This document shows, piece after piece, positions 11,778 through 23,852 of a stretch of DNA of 64,000 nucleotides. Every line of letters starts with the position of its first letter. Positions within the stretch are counted from its first letter, which is position 1. The notes under the pieces are model-generated. The model was not told where the DNA came from, searched no databases, and worked only from the letters and a program-made list of their open reading frames with translations. The translations under genes and the position numbers were made by a program. Origin of the DNA: Adineta vaga (Eukaryota; Rotifera); NCBI GenBank assembly GCA_021613535.1, contig CP075496.1, positions 7,564,001 through 7,628,000 of the forward strand, read 5' to 3'.

Positions 11778-13390
11778 ATGGCATCGCGTCCACGTATAGA
11801 GAAAATGTCGGCGGAAGTCGTCGATTCCAATCCTTATAGTCGATTAATGGCTTTACAACGGATGGGAATTGTACAAGATTATGAACGTATACGTCAATTT
11901 ACTGTTATGATCGTAGGAGTTGGTGGAGTAGGAAGTGTAGCAGCTGAAATGTTGACGAGATGTGGAATTGGCAAGGTACAATTGGTTTATAATAGATTTT
12001 CTTTGATAAATTTGATTGTATTCTATTTGTAGTTACTTCTCTATGATTATGATAAAGTTGAATTAGCGAATATGAACCGTCTATTTTATCAACCTCATCA
12101 AGCCGGCCTCAGTAAAGTTGAAGCTGCTGCTGATACATTAAAGTATAAAAATGCGATTTTGATGTACATTTAAAATATATGGATATATTGTAGATTTATC
12201 AATCCTGATGTAATTATCGAACCATACAATATGGATATAACGAAAATCGATAATTTCCCATTATTTATGGATAAAATTCGGTAAACTTCATTGCTTTTGA
12301 ATTTATCTATATATAGCAGGAAATTTATATAGAACGGGCAACAAAGATAATTCGGGTCATGTTGATCTTGTACTTAGTTGTGTTGACAATTTTGGTGCAA
12401 GAATGACCATTAATACTGTAAATCATATATTCGATTAGAAGTATATCAAGAATACCGAATTTGTCTATTATTTAAGGCCTGTAATGAACTCGATCAAACA
12501 TGGATGGAATCAGGTGTTAGTGAAAATGCTGTTAGTGGTCATATACAATTGATTGCTCCAGGAAGAACTGCTTGTTTTGCTGTTCGTATAAAAAAAACAC
12601 TCTTTTTATATGACAAAACAAAATCTCTAACTTTTAGTGTGCTCCACCATTGATTTTGGCTAGTAGTATTGATGAAAGTACATTAAAACGTGAAGGTGTT
12701 TGTGCTGCTAGTTTACCAACAACGATGGGTATTGTTGCTGGTTTTCTTGTTCAAAATACACTGAAGTTTGTAGTAAAAGAAAAATCTTTCGTTAAATATA
12801 ATTGACATGCTTCTATTTAGATATTTACTTAAATTTGGTCGAGTTTCTAACTATATTGGTTACAATGCACTTGATGATCATTTTATGGTAAACTTCTTTG
12901 AACTTCTTTCTTTTTGAAAGAATTCTCTTTGTAATGATTAATTATTTAGATTTTAACGTTAAGACCTAATGAAGAATGCGATGATTCCTTTTGTCGTAAA
13001 AGACAATTAGAACAACAATTAAGTCCTCCTATCATCGAAGAAAAACCTCAACTAACGAATACTGAAGTTACTCATGAATCAAACGAATGGGGTTCGTTCT
13101 CTTTGATATAACCACTGATTATTCTTAACGATAATGTATATTTAGGTATTGAACTTGTCAGTGATAGTGTTGATGTTCCAAATGAAAATAGTGTTGATCA
13201 TTCTCATATTGAATTGGCTTCATCTTCGAATGGAACTATTTCATTGGATCAAATCAAATATCAATATAATTCAAAGGTAAAATGTAATCCTCAAGTCGAT
13301 ACATCTGACAATGAAACATCGACTGCAAGTACAGCACGAGACAATGAATTATCACTTGAAGATTTGATGGCTCAAATGAAAGGAATGTAG
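11778..13390 (+). CDS. UBA5: UFM1-activating E1 enzyme UBA5
   Basis: About nine exons encode an E1-like enzyme of roughly 400 residues that adenylates UFM1 and passes it to UFC1 in ufmylation. The adenylation domain shows [17 protein letters not shown] (nucleotide-binding glycines), [35 protein letters not shown] and [13 protein letters not shown]. The catalytic cysteine lies in [14 protein letters not shown], as in animal UBA5. Zinc-ligand cysteine pairs occur at CFACAPP and at [11 protein letters not shown]. The tail contains EWGIELVSD, the UFM1-interacting (LIR/UFIM) region, and ends [12 protein letters not shown], the conserved UFC1-binding C-terminus. The start MASRPRIEK abuts a splice acceptor; a second ATG ten codons in (MSAEVVD) is an alternative start. 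It is the last gene of the ISOC-TYW1-UBA5 cluster. The TAG is at 13388-13390. Confidence 0.96.
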
Positions 13391-15717
13391 AAAAGAAAAT
13401 AAATGAAGAAATATCTATCTAATCGTTTTTATTTATTTGTTTTATTGCTGTCATTGAAATACAGTGTTGTTATTTTACTCTTCTTTTCGTGACTCTATTT
13501 TTATTGCTAATGTTGTCATGTCTATTCGGGATTAAAAAGAAAAATCAAAGAAAAGATATTTTTTCAAAGTAATATTATAGAAGATCTATTTTATGTCTAT
13601 TGTTTATATACAGCATATTATATATATATATATATATCTATTGTATTGTTTGATGTTTTTATTTTGAACATTAAAATAAGACATAGTATTTATTTCGATA
13701 TTAAAAATGATTTTGCTATTATTTGCATAGCTGGTTACGTTTTCAAAATCATACGTGACTTTATAATTCGGATATCACGTGGTGATGAATCTCTTTTGCT
13801 TTTAAGAAATACTATCTCGCTCGTTTTCAATATGTTTTAACGGTAAGTAATGACAATGTCATGTCATGTTTCGACATACAAGATATAAAATTCTTTTTAC
13901 AATTGATCCACCCATGTACAACCATCTATCATTATTTAATGATTTCAATACTTGAATAAAAATAACTATTGATTAATCATTAATCTTCAAAATGTTTTTA
14001 TCAGTTTTTAAAAATATCGAATCGTCATGAAAAAATTTTTATGTAGATCCATTCGTTCATTTTTCTCGCATTATGATTTATGAAATAAAATATCAACCAA
14101 ATTACTGAGAGAAAGAAGAAAAGATAACGACATCAAATAAAATATCCCTTGAGAAATCGTAAAAATGTTCGCTTGTTATCGTGTGTACATCCCATTTTTA
14201 TGTTCAATATGAAGAGCTATATGTTCTCTCTTCTCTATGATATAGTCACACGTGTATATCTTCGATACATTCGAATGGTCAACGCCTACACTTCGTCCAT
14301 TTATCATCTATTAAAGGTTCGTATTTGAATATATTTTGTTATTTGAAAAATTAAAAATAATAGACTTGTTCATTGTTTATTCTGATGCTTTTAGCATCGA
14401 TTGACAAGCACTATTGAGGTTAGATAAACAAAACACACATAGGCCGAGAGCGTTGAGCTTTACTCTTGTGTTGACACACAAATATCGACAAGGTATGTGA
14501 AGTACTATAAAGAAGAGCAATTATTCGGACGAATGCAGTTGAACGAGTTCATAATCAAACTCGCATTCACGAGTGGTCATTTATGTGAAGATTTTACGAA
14601 AAAAAAATTAATATGAAAAATTGAACGCTGCGATGTGATAGAGAATACAAATGTTCAGATATCGGTAAATGAAAATTGAAGAAAGAAAAAGTCAACAGAC
14701 AAAGTCAATATTTGCATCATGATCATGTTACACGTTGATAGAATAATTAGAACTGATAGTAGAAAGTGATCGATCGATTGATGATCAATTTGATGATGAA
14801 CTTTTGTACGAAAAGAAAACTGTGATTCTAGTTGAGTTTTTCTTTCTAATATATTTCTTTTTTTCATTTCTTTGGTGTGAATTGCCTGGAACAAAAAAGA
14901 GAAGAAAAAGAAGAAAAAGAAATGAACAATTATTTTTCATTATGTGTGAAAATCTGGCCGGTCTCACTTCCTGTGTGCGTGTATGTCGCATGTAATTTGA
15001 CTAAAACGTCAATGCAACTTGATTGTTATGCTTGTGCCGATGCAGTTCTGCTCAATCTCACACAAAAAAAATGAGAGCGTAATTTCCGTTCACTTCTCTG
15101 TAATGTACATTCTTCTACTAATTATAGAATATCACCTCGGATTGATGAACGAAATAATCTAATTGTTGTATATGTATCTCGTATTCATCCATCGATCATA
15201 GTCAGCATAATTCAATTACCGAAGACCGTTCAGTTTTATCATTGATGAGAAATGGAGATTTTTTTTCTTCTTTTTCTCCCTCTCCCTCTCTCTCTTGTTC
15301 TTTTATTAGACCTATAATGAATGATTCAGGCTTCCGTTTTTTTTTGTCTTCTTTTACAGTCGTCTCTCCTCTTCTAATTAAAGAGAAGATTGATTCGTTT
15401 TGCTTGTTCATTCATTCTACTACGTGCAACATACAAGAAAAAAAATCCGAGTAAGAGACACAGACAGAAAGAGAAAAAAGGGAGACGGCTTATTATTCTT
15501 TCTCTTCTCGTCTTGTTGTTGTTGTAAGATAGATTGATTCGAAACCAAACAGGCGATTTGTGTAAAAGAGAACAGAATAGTCTATTGGGAAATCGAAATC
15601 TATGAATCATTTACCTGTTGAGAATAGTAAAGAAATCAGTTTTCATTACACGTGTATTCATACATATGTAAATATATTTGTTTTTTCCTTCTAGATAGAT
15701 ATTTATTTAGTAACAAT
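13391..15717. other. Intergenic region upstream of the TIR-NHL gene
   Basis: No gene is supported over 2.3 kb. The stretch contains a TA run at 13619-13637, purine-rich tracts near 14890-14930 and pyrimidine-rich tracts near 15255-15300. A CTAG acceptor-like site lies near 15690, shortly before the TIR-NHL ATG. Open frames here are translations of these biased tracts. Confidence 0.55.
13619..13637. repeat. (TA)n microsatellite
   Basis: An uninterrupted TA dinucleotide run of about nine units is read directly, about 230 bp after the UBA5 stop codon. Confidence 0.9.
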
Positions 15718-17750
15718 ATGTCGTCTGAACATGGACTACATGTTATGCTTAGTTACCATTGGGATAATAAAGAACTAGTTTCAAAAGTGTATAAAGTATT
15801 GAAATCAAGAAATATACCTGTATGGATGGATATTCACGGTGGAATTAGTTTTAATCTTTTTCAAAGGTATGAAATGATGAGTCATCTAACGTTAAATATC
15901 ATTCTTTTTTTTTGTTAGTATGGCTGATGGAGTTGAAAATGCTGCTGTTGTTTGTTGTTTTATGACATCGAAATATCAAAATTCACGTAATTGTGAAAAA
16001 GAACTTCTGTACGCAGAAAGGAGGCGTGTTTCAATTATTCCATGTCGATTAACACGTGATTGGGAACCATCTACATGGCTTGGAATAGTTACTGCTGGAC
16101 TTGTATGGATCGATTTTCGTGAAACAACAGATGCTAATATTGATATTAAAATAGATAAATTAATTGATCAAATTCGAGTTGTTGCTGGAAAACAAATGAG
16201 TTGCTTTTTTCCAGGTTTAATTATACTTTTTCACAATGACAACAAAATCTAATTGAATCTTTTTTCCATAGAAACACCCAGTATCGAATCGACACCTACC
16301 ATATGTCTCAATACTTCTCCCAGTACTCTTTATCCAGTTCTTCCTACATCTATTGATGTATCAAAACGAAATACATCTGATGTAAATAGTCTAATGCGTG
16401 CATCATCGATTGATTCGACAAAACGATCAAATGCTTTAATTTCTCGTCAACATCAAAGTGTAGATAATACAACTGTATTGCAAACACCACCACCAGTGCC
16501 TCCACGACCAGATAAAGCGTTGATTCGTGAACGATTATTAGAAACTGGTGTAAATAAAACTTTGAATGAAATTGAATCTATCGATGAGAAAAAAGAGAAC
16601 AGGTATATCTATTTTTTTTTCTTAGAAAAATAATCATTGAAAAACGTTTTCTTTACGTTTAGTGTACCTTTATCTAGTGGAAAACCAGATATCTGTGAAA
16701 TATCTATGCAAAATCAAACGAATTCACGTTCAATACCCGTGAGATCCTATTCATAAACTAATTACGTATTAAAATGCGAATTTTCTTCACAGGATGTGTT
16801 AGATATTTCTCCTGCGATCAATGCAAATGATAAGAAACGTACTGGTATCATTATTGATTATGCAAAATTTCGTCGACCCCCTCGAATCATTGGTGATGAT
16901 AATGATGAAATATCCTTTTCTTGTCCATCAGGTGTAGCAGTATCAAAAACTGGACTGATCTATGTTGCTGATCAACAAAATCAATGTGTGAAAGTGATTC
17001 CATTATTAGGAAGTAGAAAACAAATCATATCACGTCCATTTAATCGACCAAAAGGTGTTCATGTCGATGAACTTGGTCGTGTTCTTGTTACTGAACATAA
17101 TCGTTTGCTTATTCTTGATAATGAACTTAATCTACTCAAAGCAATCGGAGATCATGGGTCAAAACCGGGAGAATTCAATGTACCATGGGGTAAGGACAAC
17201 CAAAAGCAAAAGCTAACAAAAAATGATTGTAATACCTTTGTTTGTAGGTGTTGCAACAGATTCGTCTTCTAATATCTATGTTTGTGATCAAATGAATAAT
17301 CGTATTCAAAAATTAGATGCTGACGGACGATTTTTACTAGAATGGGGATATGAAGGTGAACATACTGGTCAATTTTATTATCCACATTTTATCTCTGTAT
17401 CAGGCAATCGTGTAGCTGTTTCTGATCAATTAAATCATCGTATTCAAGTATTCGATTGTTTTGGAAATTATCATTATAAATTAGGTGAATCTGGTAATGA
17501 ACCAGGTCAATTTAGTTGTCCATTTGGAGTATGTATCGATGCTAATGGTCATATTATTGTTGCTGATCATGATAACAATCGTGTACAACTTTTTGATGCT
17601 TATGGTGATATTCAACTTATATTGAATCAAGAAACGAATCCTCTATTTGATTTTCAAGGTGTTAATGGTTTAGCATTAACTCATGATGGTGGACTCTTAA
17701 TTACAGATTATAAACGTAATGGAAAACATCGCTTATTTATTTTTGCTTAA
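15718..17750 (+). CDS. TIR-NHL fusion protein, predicted NADase coupled to a six-bladed propeller
   Basis: Six exons (15718-15866, 15919-16214, 16272-16602, 16663-16738, 16793-17189, 17248-17750) total 1752 nt, giving 583 residues. Residues ~7-125 form a TIR domain: HVMLSYHWDNKELV, IPVWMDIHGGI, AVVCCFMTSKYQNSRNCEKE and VWIDFRE. Glu78 in NCEKE is placed like the catalytic Glu of SARM1-type TIR NADases. A linker (~130-260) is Ser/Thr-rich and holds PPPVPPRP, an SH3-ligand-like motif. The C-terminal half has six NHL repeats, e.g. GVAVSKTGLIYVADQQNQ, DSSSNIYVCDQMNNRIQKLD and DANGHIIVADHDNNRVQLFD. No signal peptide or membrane helix is seen, so it is probably cytosolic. TIR domains signal or cleave NAD+; NHL propellers bind RNA, protein or ligands. 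Function is inferred from domains only. Confidence 0.88.
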
Positions 17751-18590
17751 CAAATATATCAACTTTGTGCAATACAGTTTTGAATGTTCATTTTCGTTTC
17801 GCTGTTTGTCATTGGTTCTGTTTATAAATAGATATGTTGTTTTTTATTTGAAAAAGAGATAGTCTATTCAATTCATACGTAGAGCACAGCACTAGCAAAA
17901 CGATTTGAAACATATTAATGGAATAGCATATTATCAGCGAACATTTATGAGATAACCTTTGAAATATTCTATTATAACCATATGATGAATAATTTATGAA
18001 ACTTCTACATTGAATTTCATCTCAAGTGATCAACTTGAGTTGCATATACTGTGTATGATGAAAATATTTCGATCTATTCTATTTCTGTATAATAGTGACA
18101 TCTATGTAACAATGAAGTGTTGATAATTACTTAAGGAATGTTTATTCTGATTCACACATGATTATCTCATTACATTTAGAATAAAAATAAATTCATAATA
18201 GAATATCTTGTCTTACGATCGATCAAATCGATGATTTATATATATTGAGAATTAGTAATAAAGATAGGCAGATCGATACGTTATTTGCATCTTTTACTTT
18301 CACTTCTCTTATTCATTTTATGTTTGCTTTTGATGAGTCATCACACTAAGAATGCCCGAAAAAGAACATACAAAACTATATATATATATATCTACACATA
18401 TACATACATTCTTTTGCGTCGACTTTACCACTCACTTGATCGACTGACAAAAAAAAAGAAAGAAGAATATTTTATCCGGATAAATCTCTTATCGATCATT
18501 TGTACCGAATCCTCATCGACAACAAAAACAAGAAGCGACGAAGCTATTTACCAATTGTTTAACTTCGATTTTTTTTTCATTCTATTATAG
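17751..18590. other. Intergenic region and EHD promoter
   Basis: About 840 bp of A/T-rich DNA lies between two same-strand genes. It includes a short TA-rich stretch near 18378-18392. No coding exon or RNA gene is recognised. Confidence 0.55.
18570..18590 (+). other. Splice acceptor directly abutting the EHD start codon
   Basis: A long T tract followed by CATTCTATTATAG ends at 18590, one base before the ATG. This gene has no close upstream neighbour, so a cis 5'UTR intron and spliced-leader trans-splicing are both possible. Confidence 0.45.
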
Positions 18591-20858
18591 ATGCCGTTCT
18601 GGAAGAAAGATCCTGTAAAAAAGGATATTTATACTAATGTTGCAGAAGGTTTACGACAAGTATATAAAACAAAATTATTACCATTAGAAGAAGCTTATAA
18701 ATTTCATGAATTTCATTCACCACAACTTGATGATAGCGATTTCTCCGCGAAACCAATGGTACTTCTTGTTGGACAATATTCCGTTGGAAAAACAACATTC
18801 ATACGTTATTTATTAAATGTAAATACTCATTCTTTTTGCTTGTATTTATCTAATGATTTTCTCGATTTTAGGAAGATTTTCCGGGTATTCGCATCGGACC
18901 AGGTAACAAAACAATTTTTTCTGTTGACTTTTTTCTAATCGATTGTATTTTGTTTTGTAGAACCAACAACAGATTCCTTTATTGCTATCATGCATAATGA
19001 ACACACTGGTACCGTCCCAGGCAATGCTCTAGTTGTTGATCCAACAAAACCATTTCGACCATTATCGAAATTTGGTAATGCTTTCTTAAATCGTTTCGTT
19101 TGTTCACAATTACGTAACGAAGTACTGGAAACTGTTACATTTATTGACACGCCCGGTATCTTAGCAGGTGAAAAACAACGTGTTGATCGTGGCTATGAAT
19201 TTACACATGTTTTGGAATGGTTTGCTGATCGTTGTGATCGTATTTTACTTCTTTTCGATGTTTCATCATTGGATATATCTGATGAATTAAAACGTGCTAT
19301 TGAAGTTTTACGACGAAATGATGATAAAATACGTATTGTACTTAATAAAGCGGATTCAGTTGATCATCAAGCTTTGATGCGAGTTTATGGTGCACTAATG
19401 TGGTCATTAGGAAAAGTACTTGGAACACCAGAAGTTTGTCGAGTTTATGTTGGATCATTTTGGTCCAAACCTTTGACTTTTGACTCAAATCGACGTTTAT
19501 TCGAGTTGGAAACAAAAGATCTATTTGATGATTTAGGTAAAGAATCAATTACCATTCAAATATTTTCGGGAGATCTGTTTTTGCTATTCATCCATTAAAC
19601 CCGCATATTTTTCAGAGAAAAAATCTAAACAATTCAAAAGATAATATTTAGAAAATATTTCCTCCTTCACAAATATTTGTTTTGAAAAATACAATCTGTA
19701 TTTAGAATCATTACCAAAAACAGCAACACTTCGAAAATTGAATGATCTGATCAAACGTGCTCGTTTGGCTAAAGTATGTTCATTATTTAATTACTTTAGT
19801 CTTTATTTTTACTATACATGGAATATAGGTACATGCATTAATTGTAAGCGAGTTAAAAGAAAGTATGCCTAGTGTATTTGGTAAAGATTCAAAACGTAAA
19901 GAATTAATCAATGTAAGTTATGTTATTTTGTTGACCTAGACAAAAACGAACTAGCATTCTTCTTTCTTTTTCTTCAATAGAAATTACACCTTGTCTATGA
20001 AAAAATTCAACGTGAACATAATATTCCATTAGGCGACTTTCCAAAGATTGAACGTATGCAAGATCTTTTACGGAATATGGTACGATATTTAAAAATCTTT
20101 CTTTTTTTTTTAAATTGAATGTAATCTTTTAGGATTTTACAAAATTTAAACCGTTGGATAAAAAATTACTTGATCGTGTTGATAAAATGCTTGCTGAAGA
20201 TGTGCCAAAATTAATGAGTATGATTCCACAAGAAGAACGTAATTATTTACAATTAAATCAAACAACACAACATACAACACCACAAACTCATACAATCTTT
20301 ACTGATCAACAAGCGACACCATTCGAACTTGGTGGTGTGGAAGGTATTAATGCAGGTATGGGTGAAGATGAATGGATTGTAACACGATCAAGACATGAAT
20401 ACGATCAAGTTTTTGCACAACTCTTTCCACAAAATGGCAAAATTAGTGGTGCAGCAGCAAAGCAAGAAATGATTAAATCTAAACTAGTAGGTTCTTTTTT
20501 TATAAAACAATGAAAATCTATATTCTTTTTTTTTTCTTTGAATATTTCTAGCCAAATAATGTTCTGGGTCGTATATGGAAACTGAGTGATGTTGATAAAG
20601 ATGGTATGCTTGATATTGATGAATGGGCACTTTCTCAACATTTGAGTAAGTTTGAATAATTCGAATACTATTCATAAGATGAAATGTGAATATTTTCTTT
20701 TAGTTAAAATCAAATTAGATGGTCATGAGTTACCCAACGCATTACCCGATCATCTTGTACCGCCTAGTAAACGTCATTTAACTGCTAATGAAAATACTAG
20801 TCTTTATCCAACCATTGGTATCAGTAGTGGTGAACAACAATCAAATGGCGACAGTTAA
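18591..20858 (+). CDS. EH domain-containing protein (EHD1/3-like dynamin-family ATPase)
   Basis: A multi-exon gene encodes about 540 residues in the order N-terminal helix, dynamin-type G domain, helical region and C-terminal EH domain. EHDs bind ATP, oligomerise on membranes and act in endosomal recycling. Seen: MPFWKKDP, the P-loop [55 protein letters not shown] (switch II DTPG) and [12 protein letters not shown]. The [20 protein letters not shown] stretch is typical of EHDs. The EH domain ends with [20 protein letters not shown], a complete Ca-binding EF-hand loop. Introns are short except one of about 170 bp near 19540-19705. Between the helical region and the EH domain is a Gln/Thr-rich stretch ([11 protein letters not shown]). 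Which vertebrate paralogue is closest cannot be told by eye. Confidence 0.95.
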
Positions 20859-23852
20859 TTTGGTTGTTCTTTCAATTAGTTGATATCCTCCACGAGTATT
20901 CGTTAGAAGATTTTATTAAAACAACAGTGAAACTAGTTTCGAAAAAAAACCAAAACTTTTATGGAGAAAAAAATCTATCATTTATTTATCTCATTTTATC
21001 TTGCCTATTTCTCATTTCATTAATGCAATTGTGTGCCTATGCGTATAAACATTCATTCATTTTAAATACAAACGTTGAATTTTTCTTTTTCACTATTGTA
21101 TCTATTCACGCTCGTTTAGATGATTTTTATGCAGTGGAGAAAAAATAAACTGAACACATGCTCGATTTCCACACATAAACATATGTTACGGAAATAACGT
21201 GAACGGATGACAAGCTTGATTTAATTTTTCTTGTTTCTTTTTCTAATAACGATGATTTTTAACTCTTATCATATTTCAACTGTTTGTTCAACAAACTGAT
21301 AAAATGTTAGATTAAAAACGATTTCCGTTTAATTTTTTCTTTTTAGCAGAGAAAAGATAACTAACTTGACAAATGTCATTTTATGTAAATTTCAGGAAAA
21401 AATAGAAGAGAGATAAGCACTATCAATCAAACATTATTTGACTTCAAATATAACAGAATGAAAAAGTACATGTGTTCAGACATTACTAAATGACTACGAT
21501 CAATTACTAATAAAAATAGACAGATTAGTCTATTTATCCAAACATTTGACAGCAGGTAGGCGCAGTCTTCATTTGATCTTGCTTCATCACTTTTCAGTTT
21601 TTTCTCTCTTTATAAAACAAAGAAGACATTTCTCTCTCTCTCCCCTCTCGCTGTCGCTTTCTTTTTTTTTGACTACTTTTACTAAAAGAAAAAAGTTTTC
21701 TTCTCCTCTTCTTCTTCTTCTCTTCTCTTCTCATTCCTTGTAGTGTAGACTAATCATCCGTTGCTCTCTTGTTTTAACTGTTGAGTACATGTCTGTGTTG
21801 TGTAGATACCTTCTCACTTTTTAAAGACATAAAAAGAAAAAAAAAACGAGAGAATAAGAGAAAGAAGAATGACAAAAAAATGAGAGTCAGAGACTAGATG
21901 AAATGAACGTCATATTCATTCTCTTACGAGCAACAAATGTGAGCAATTGCAAATTGATCCTCAAGACAGAGACAGTCAGCATAAATCTTCATGACATGAA
22001 ATAAAATGTAGTTATCATATTGAACACAAGAAAAGAAGAGCGTAAGTTGATGTTTTTTTTATACATTTGATATATATCAATAAAGAATTTCTAGGATTTA
22101 CCAATGTTTGATGTCAACGTAGATATGTCAGACTAGAGGAAGAGTAAAGATCTAAGGAAATAAGAAAAGTTCAGAACAAGGATTAGACACACTAGAAGAA
22201 ATAGAGGAAGAATATAAGAGGAAGAAAAGTGAAACGCCTACTTGCCGCCTGGTTCCCGTCACCGTTCAGCAGAGCAAAGAAAAAAAACGAGCAAAGTATA
22301 CTCATCACACGCATAGAAAAAAGAAGAAGAAAAAAAGAAGAAGAAAAAGAAGAAAAACTGAAGGATGATGTTGATGATGAACTTTACTCACTGCGCCTAT
22401 TAGATTGTCTGACAGCCATAGTAGTCGTAGTAGTGGATAATGAAGGTGGTTTTCCGACATTCATCTTTTTCACATACGTGTCTCTTCACGGTCGAACGCC
22501 TTTTTGTATAAAGTAAGTGAAGAAATGAGTAACTTGTGTGTGTGTATGTGCCTATGCATACATAATTATGAGAAAGAGAAGAAAAAAAAGAGAAAAAGAT
22601 GGACACGATTCAGGCGTGACACGACAGTACGACAAGACCGGCGGCTCCTTTTATTAGATTGTCCTCGTGTCGGTCCGGGCATCGTCAGTAATGATTGATG
22701 AAGAGTTAGTTTATAGAAAAAAAATGTGCACAAGCTTCTGCTTTTCTTACCCACCTTTCTCTTTTCTTTTTCACACGCACACACATTCCGGTGCTGCCAA
22801 CAAGCTGCTGTTTAGACTCAATCATCATCAACATCATCCTCTTTTCTTCATCTTCTTTACTTCTATTCTCTTGGGAGCGACGATAAGAAAATAATCTTCT
22901 AGAAACGACGTGTATAGGTCTTTATTGAAGAAAGAAAGAAGAAGAAGAAGAAAACGATGACATCGTTAAAACATTTAATTAAGTAAGTCAAATTGCATTT
23001 TAGTTATTGGAAAAACTTTTCTTTTTACAAAACTTTCTAATGACGTTCATTTGGAAGACCTTTGATTTAGTGTTTTGACTATTTCATATCAACACTAGAT
23101 TCAACGTTTTCTACCTCTTACGTCAGATTATTCGACGAGATTGTGGCTTTCTTTTAGGAAATATTGTATTACATCGGACAAATAATGCGGTATGATTTGG
23201 AATTATGATGTTTTTTTTCTTTCTCACTCTCTCTCTCTTACATATTGATTTTTGAATTAAAACAGAAACTAACTTGACAATCAATTACATACCCTCAAGA
23301 TGATGACTACAATCTATCAATGAATTGAAGAAGAATTCATCAGCAACAAAAAAAATGCTTTTGAAGTTTTCTTTCTTCTTGTTCTTCTTCTTCTAATCAA
23401 TTTGCAAACAAGTCGGAGGAAAAATCTTAGAAATCATGATATATTAGACAAGCAATACGTTTCTTTGACGTTTTTCTTCTCTGTTGAAGAAACTTAACAC
23501 TAATCGTTACATTAAAATCATTCAAGCGAATAATTTGCTACTTAGCAACATTGTTGAAGTAATACTTCAAAAAGCTAATGGACTTTTTTCTTCATTATCT
23601 CAAGAAAAAAGCTTAGAAAGGCATTGATATATATATAACCATTTGAATTAATGCATATGAATTTAATGATGAATTATTCTCTTTTCTCTCAACACTTATT
23701 TCGTTTGATTTTTTTCTAATAACAACACAGAAAAATGTTTGAGTTGTTTTGTTATATTCACGTTGTTGTTGCCATAGAAGACAACGTGTTTTCTTCTAAC
23801 GAACATTTTGTTTTGTTGCTTTCATGATAGAAAGTAGAATCTAGAACAACAA
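20859..23852. other. Large intergenic region upstream of ZC2HC1
   Basis: Nearly 3 kb without a recognisable protein. Composition is strongly strand-biased in places: CT-rich near 21610-21730 and GA-rich near 22145-22360, with further GA runs near 22925-22955. A possible 5' exon of the downstream gene is an ATG near 22957 followed by eight codons and a GTAAGT donor, which I cannot link by sequence. No transposon hallmark (terminal repeat, transposase or RT motif) was found. Confidence 0.45.

Noticed and set aside
14655-15610. Several overlapping frames of 60-80 codons on both strands
   Set aside because: All arise from purine- or pyrimidine-rich tracts; none has balanced composition or a recognisable domain.
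15652-15717. Upstream in-frame ATG before the TIR-NHL gene
   Set aside because: The extra 22 residues are Tyr/Cys/Ile-rich and would be cut by a CTAG acceptor-like site; the ATG at 15718 sits right before the conserved TIR start.
22229-22894. Lys/Glu- and Phe/Leu-rich frames on both strands
   Set aside because: They mirror the GA-rich tract and neighbouring biased DNA, not protein-coding sequence.
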